A stretch of 29,537 nucleotides of DNA. Source: Cellvibrionales bacterium UBA1854 (GTDB lineage: Bacteria; Pseudomonadota; Gammaproteobacteria; Pseudomonadales; Porticoccaceae). Below are positions 25,786 through 29,537 of this stretch, in pieces. Positions within the stretch are counted from its first letter, which is position 1, and every line of letters begins with the position of its first letter. The notes beneath the pieces are model-generated. The model was not told the DNA's origin. It made no database searches and saw only the letters and a program-made list of their open reading frames with translations. Both the position numbers and the translations under genes were made by a program. The stretch lies in the NCBI GenBank assembly GCA_002338445.1, contig DDII01000095.1:1-29537 (forward strand), written 5' to 3'.

Positions 25786-25899
25786 CTATCGCAGGCTCGC
25801 CCTGAGAAAAAATAACCAAGATTTACTTTTGTAGTATTATTACGAGGCTTTTTATGTTCTGTTTCTTTTACCCTGGCGCATTTGCCGGCTGAGTTTGCG

Positions 25900-26697
25900 A
25901 TGAAATTGATTCTTTTGATACTCTTTCTCTATTTTATTTCAGAGGGCTTGTGTTTTGCAGACGCCTCTTATCACTTTGAAGAGAAAAAAATACCTAATCG
26001 CATTCTATTTATTGGCAACAGTTACTTGTTTTACAACGACGGTGTGTCTAATCATGTAAAGCGAATGACAGATGAGATGTTCTCTGAAAAAGCACATTTG
26101 TTTTCCTACAAATCAGCTACGATCAGTGGAGCTAGGCTTGAGCACCACAATCTAGATTGGCTTTTGGATACAAAAAATTTGGGGGTAAAAGATCAATTCG
26201 ACTTGGTTATTCTTCAAGGTCACAGCGGAGCTTCTCTGTCTGAGGAGTCTCGTAAGAAATTTTATTATCAAACTGGGTTGAAAATTAAAAAAATTAGGGC
26301 CTTTGGTGGTGAGGCTGCGCTTTATATGACTCCTGCGTATGTGGAACCTCATGAGCTACATGATGCCAATATGCTCAATATGATAAAAGAAACATACATT
26401 AAATCTGGTAATAACTATCAGGTGCCAGTTATTCCTGTGGGTTTAGCGTTCGAAAGAGCATATCAAATGAGGCCGCAATTAACTCTACACAAAAAATTTG
26501 ATGGGTCGCACCCAGATTTGCTCGGCACATATCTGGCCGCTTGTGTTGTATTCGCTTCAGTCTTCAATATAACGCCAGAAGGGCTTCATTATGATTATTA
26601 TGGAGCTATCTCAACTACGGATCGAATATTTTTGCAAAAAATTGCTAGAGAAACCGTAGATGCATTTGTTGGCGATGAATATAGTGAACCCAGGTAG
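25900..26697 (+). CDS. Secreted SGNH/GDSL-type hydrolase (DUF4886-like)
   Basis: A 265-residue protein with a signal peptide (about 1-20, KLILLILFLYFISEGLCFA). The catalytic pattern of SGNH hydrolases is visible: ILFIGNSYLFYNDG with nucleophile S41, an oxyanion-type block VILQGHSGASL (103-113), and DGSHPDLLGTYLAACVV with D201 and H204. It would act as an esterase or deacetylase on a periplasmic or extracellular substrate such as an acetylated polysaccharide. An upstream in-frame TTG at 25882 would add six residues before a natural signal peptide, so the ATG at 25900 is preferred. It follows the MFS gene by 114 bp. A 9-bp inverted repeat lies about 80 bp after the stop. Confidence 0.75.
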   Translation: MKLILLILFLYFISEGLCFADASYHFEEKKIPNRILFIGNSYLFYNDGVSNHVKRMTDEMFSEKAHLFSYKSATISGARLEHHNLDWLLDTKNLGVKDQFDLVILQGHSGASLSEESRKKFYYQTGLKIKKIRAFGGEAALYMTPAYVEPHELHDANMLNMIKETYIKSGNNYQVPVIPVGLAFERAYQMRPQLTLHKKFDGSHPDLLGTYLAACVVFASVFNITPEGLHYDYYGAISTTDRIFLQKIARETVDAFVGDEYSEPR

Positions 26698-27232
26698 GTT
26701 TCGTAAAGTTTAATGGTAATTGGAACTTCAAAAGCTATGATCAGGAGTCATTAGACCGATTTCGCTATAAACTTCATGGAAACAGAGTTAAGTTGAAATT
26801 ACTGTTTCCAGTGCTGACGATGTTCTTGCACTCAAGATTTGTGCTTGCTACCAATTCCGAGCATGCAATCGCCTTGTAATTAAGTATCTGCCTTGGGTAC
26901 TGGATAATTTTTCCACTGTTTAACTACGTACTCTCCTTTTTTTCGTGAGATTTTTTCGCAAATTTTAACCTCGACGTTATCTATGAGGTTGCATCTTGGT
27001 TTCTATCCCCGAAGCTTTGCCAATACTCTTGATGCTCATTCTATGAGCTCGAGGAACTATCTTTTTTTAGGGGATACCCACACGCGCGCCGAACCCAATG
27101 AGCCCGCAATTCAGCACCTGCTCTAGTCATAACAGTGTCAGTTGAAAATGGGCTCTACCAAATAGCACCCGTCTTCCAGCCGTCAAACCAATGAATGTCT
27201 GATTAAATGTACCAAGCCCAAGTGAAACGGAT
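26698..27232. other. Intergenic region before the GH3 remnant
   Basis: No gene recognised. A short frame near 27010-27090 (SFANTLDAHSMSSRNYLFLGDTH) is protein-like but too short to assign. It may be eroded coding sequence, as the neighbouring GH3 gene is decayed. Confidence 0.35.
26777..26810. repeat. 9-bp inverted repeat after the SGNH hydrolase gene
   Basis: TGGAAACAG (26777-26785) and CTGTTTCCA (26802-26810), a perfect repeat with a 16-nt spacer and no T tract. It could be a hairpin limiting transcript decay or an operator. Confidence 0.35.
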
Positions 27233-27921
27233 TCATGGATTGACCAAGGAGATTTTGTTCTTGTGACATGGTTGGGGGCAGGAGATTGGTAATGCGATTT
27301 TTGCAATTTTGTGGGGGCAGAAAGTCCCAGTGGCCATTTAACCGCAACTTGGCCACGAGGGTATAATGATTTAAAAGCTGCGCAAAGATTTCCTGGTACG
27401 GTTACCTCTGGCATAGCTGAACCTACTTTTGGCGGCACTAATATGACAAAGCCCACCGTCTTAGAATATGAAGCAAGAAATCATATCGATCATAGAGACC
27501 TTCTTCCGTCTGGCACAATATCCTCATTCCCCTTCGGATATAGATTGCATTTCACGGATTTTTCTCTTGAGAATCTATCCATTGCTCTTGTCGAAGATAT
27601 GGTAAATTTGCATGTTTCTGTGGCGAACGTAGGCAATGTTTCCGGGAGAGATGTCGCACAAAGCTGTGTCATAAATCCCACCAGTGATAATTTGAAATAT
27701 CGTGAGTTGAGGGGTTACGGAAAAACCAGAAATTTGGAGCCGGGCGAATCACAGGTATTGCTAATAAGAATCCTTTTAGGAAGTTGAGAGTTTTTGACGT
27801 CGATTGTGGCTTTTATTTACCGAGTGGCACATGCACCGTGATTTCCGCGAAATCGGTTGAAGAAATCAACATCAAAAGGCAATTAAGCATCAATAGCGGC
27901 TCTTCATGCAAAAATAAATAA
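27233..27921 (+). pseudogene. Frameshifted remnant of a GH3 beta-glucosidase-type glycosidase
   Basis: Glycoside hydrolase family 3 C-terminal sequence broken into at least three frame changes. SWIDQGDFVLVTWLGAG (from 27233) runs into a stop at 27290. GNAIFAILWG continues in another frame from 27288. The frame returns near 27311 (SPSGHLTATWP, RFPGTV, SFPFGYRLHFTDFSL and a fibronectin-III-like tail with VSVANVGNVSGRDVAQ, RELRGYGKTRNLEPGES). The last part, FDVDCGFYLPSGTCTVISAKSVEEI, is in a third frame ending at 27921. The order matches the ordinary GH3 tail (PSG.LP.TWP, FPFG..L.YT.F), but the N-terminal catalytic domain is absent. The intact ancestor would have cleaved beta-glucosides. The gene cannot make a working enzyme. 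Confidence 0.8.
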
Positions 27922-28017
27922 TCGAATTAGATGTTAATGTTGTGGTAATTTGTTTTCAAGAGTTAAGGTCGATTCCCAAAATTTTAATTTAGGCTCTTGG
28001 AAATTGAGCAGAAAACT

Positions 28018-28794
28018 ATGAATCGCATAATTTTTACGACCCTGTATTCGGCTTTGGTTGCAGTGAATCCTTTTCTTTTTGCAGATCAACCAGCCGATAG
28101 TTCAGATATCGGTGAAATAAAGCACTCGTTTTTTGTGGTGCATGGTATGACTGGCGGTGGCTGGGACTGGCAGATTATAGATCAATTGCTGTCTGAAAAA
28201 GGACAATATGTGTATCGAGTCACTCTGACAGGTCTGGGCGAGAGAGTTCACTTAGCGAGCCCCTCAGTCGGCCTAGAAACGCATATCAGTGACGTTGAAA
28301 ATTCAATTGCTTTTGAGAATAAGCATGCTGTGATTTTGGTAGGGCACAGCTATGGTGGGATGGTGATAGGGGGGGTGATGGACCGGATACCCGAGAAAAT
28401 ATCCCATGGAATTTTCCTTGATGCAATTGTGCCCGAGCATGGCAAATCTGTTGCTGACCTACGCCCTGAATTACTTAAATTTAGGGTCAGTGAAGGTATG
28501 ATTCACCCAGCTTGGATAAGTTTCGATTCCCTCCCCCCACATGATGTCCCGCAATCCTTCAAGACATTAACGGACAAAGTTAGTTTCAGCAATCCCAAAA
28601 TTGTGGGGATAAAAGTAACTTTTGTAGTATTCTCAAATAATCCATTAGAGAGACAGAAGAGGATGATTAATGATCACTCATGGCGCAGGGCAGAGGCAAT
28701 GGGTTGGGATATAAGACACCTAATTAGTGACCATAATGCACAGCGTTCCAAACCTGAAGAATTAGTGGATTTGCTGTTGGAAATAGTTAATTGA
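28018..28794 (+). CDS. Secreted alpha/beta-fold hydrolase (esterase-like)
   Basis: A 258-residue alpha/beta hydrolase with an N-terminal signal peptide (about 1-23, NRIIFTTLYSALVAVNPFLFA). Family features are FFVVHGMTGGGWDWQ (oxyanion region), VTLTGLGERVHLASPSVGLETHISDV, the nucleophile elbow GHSYGG with Ser111, FLDAIVPEHG and a C-terminal His in the HLISDHNAQRSKPEEL region. This pattern matches the salicylate-esterase/EstC-like group, which hydrolyses small carboxylic esters. The ATG at 28018 precedes the signal peptide directly. A TTG at 27997 would add seven residues and is less likely. It stands alone after the GH3 remnant, and the next 700 bp hold no clear gene. Substrate unknown. Confidence 0.82.
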   Translation: MNRIIFTTLYSALVAVNPFLFADQPADSSDIGEIKHSFFVVHGMTGGGWDWQIIDQLLSEKGQYVYRVTLTGLGERVHLASPSVGLETHISDVENSIAFENKHAVILVGHSYGGMVIGGVMDRIPEKISHGIFLDAIVPEHGKSVADLRPELLKFRVSEGMIHPAWISFDSLPPHDVPQSFKTLTDKVSFSNPKIVGIKVTFVVFSNNPLERQKRMINDHSWRRAEAMGWDIRHLISDHNAQRSKPEELVDLLLEIVN

Positions 28795-29537
28795 GGATAA
28801 CTGCTCTCCAGCACCTTCCGAATTTTTATCAAGGGTCTAAAAAGGGACTAATTAAATGAAATCGTAGGATATTATAAGCATGCCTGAATATTTCTGATTC
28901 TTAGTATTTACTACCTTTGTATTATTAATATCCAAATATGTGTGAGCTTAGGAGGTACAATCACCTGATAAACAGTTGTCTATTATTGAGGATGTGAACA
29001 ACGATATCTTGTTTACTGTCTAACATATAATCAGTGAGATTATGGATGTTTCAAAGATTGCGATGGATGGTGGGGCTGGTTGGAGCAAGTCTAGAAGCTT
29101 ATCATGTTTAAAGTGGGTGGTAGAAAGTTTGTGCCAGAAGGCACGTTTGTAAGTTCCTCACAAAGTCGCCCTCGTCAATTGTGTATCTAACTAATTAACA
29201 CTGGTCTTTAAAAGGGCCGATCGACTGATTTTTAGGGTTGTAATGATGGTTTTTTTGAGCATATAAGAAAAATGCTATTTAAAACAGCCTATTTTTTTCT
29301 GCGAGAAGATTTTATGTATTCTCACAATGAGCGGCTGTATTTAAAGGAACTGTTATGGGAAATATGGAAGGGCACGTTTTGTAGTTTGCCTCTAGGTATA
29401 TATTATTTTTGCATGTAATAAATAAATAGAATGCATTTGCTGCATGACACAGGTTGTTTTACCCTGAGCATTCAGGTTATTGTCAATAGCGCGACGGTTA
29501 GATCGAAAGTTTTCATCAGGTTGCAACAGTTTTTGGG
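28795..29537. other. Right-end region without a convincing gene
   Basis: No recognisable gene. Short frames occur, for example a 36-codon frame starting at ATG 29042 (MDVSKIAMDGGAGWSK) and one at 29314-29418. An AGGAGGT at 28950-28957 has no start codon at usable distance. Small hairpins are GTGCC-AGAA-GGCAC (29131-29144) and CCTGA-GCAT-TCAGG (29463-29476), neither followed by a T tract. The control region of a gene beyond the right edge could begin here. Confidence 0.4.
29314..29418 (+). CDS. Weak candidate small ORF, 34 residues
   Basis: ATG at 29314 with GAGAAG about 7 nt upstream opens a 34-residue frame, beginning MYSHNERLYLKELLWEIWKG and ending in a hydrophobic aromatic tail (SLPLGIYYFCM). 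It has no family resemblance and no terminator. It may be chance and is listed only because the region is otherwise empty. Confidence 0.15.
   Translation: MYSHNERLYLKELLWEIWKGTFCSLPLGIYYFCM

Noticed and set aside
27010..27095. Fragment reading NYLFLGDTH, similar to the start of DUF3604 proteins
   Set aside because: Too short, the expected residue order is not followed, and it is flanked by stops.

Overview
The window looks like chromosomal DNA from a fairly AT-rich, probably aquatic or marine gammaproteobacterium. The evidence is the protein types: a bacterial alternative oxidase, a formylglycine-type sulfatase, sugar-acid catabolism, an AbgT transporter and lipoproteins with a classical lipobox. 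The lineage is an inference and is not resolved further. Coding density is low (roughly three quarters), several genes appear to start with TTG, and at least one gene is decayed. I saw no tRNA, rRNA, CRISPR array, transposase or phage gene.

Layout: (1) 2-325, the end of a SnoaL-like gene cut by the left edge, then a long gene-poor stretch holding a minus-strand small-protein candidate (936-1016) followed by two tandem hairpin terminators. (2) 1687-4147, a TTG-start SDR oxidoreductase and a secreted iduronate-2-sulfatase-like sulfatase. (3) 4321-6069 on minus, a tight operon of YugP-type membrane zinc peptidase, alternative oxidase and an SRPBCC-fold protein. (4) 6285-16976, a divergent nitrogen-scavenging locus. 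A NrtABC/SsuABC-like importer is on minus. Two DUF1989 proteins, a biotin-dependent urea/guanidine carboxylase and allophanate hydrolase are on plus. An AbgT-family transporter follows at 17193-18743. (5) 19766-22938, a divergent pair of UxaA-type dehydratase and AraD1-like fumarylacetoacetase-family protein. (6) 23126-28794, a jelly-roll lipoprotein resembling polysaccharide lyases, an MFS exporter, an SGNH hydrolase, a frameshifted GH3 glycosidase remnant and an alpha/beta hydrolase. (7) 28795-29537 has no convincing gene.

The central system is region 4. The paired DUF1989 genes with carboxylase and allophanate hydrolase match the guanidine pathway (guanidine to carboxyguanidine to allophanate to ammonia and CO2) better than plain urea breakdown, although such genes are usually annotated as urea carboxylase and associated proteins. 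The importer is preceded by a near-consensus sigma-54 promoter (9300-9316) and two NtrC-like sites 32 bp apart (centres 9439 and 9471). This suggests nitrogen-limitation control. I found no guanidine riboswitch.

The most novel-looking items are the 26-residue membrane peptide gene with its double terminator, a perfect Shine-Dalgarno followed by AUG-UGA (24208-24305), the alternative oxidase/YugP/SRPBCC operon, and a 12-bp inverted repeat bracketing a GntR-like operator between the sugar-acid genes.
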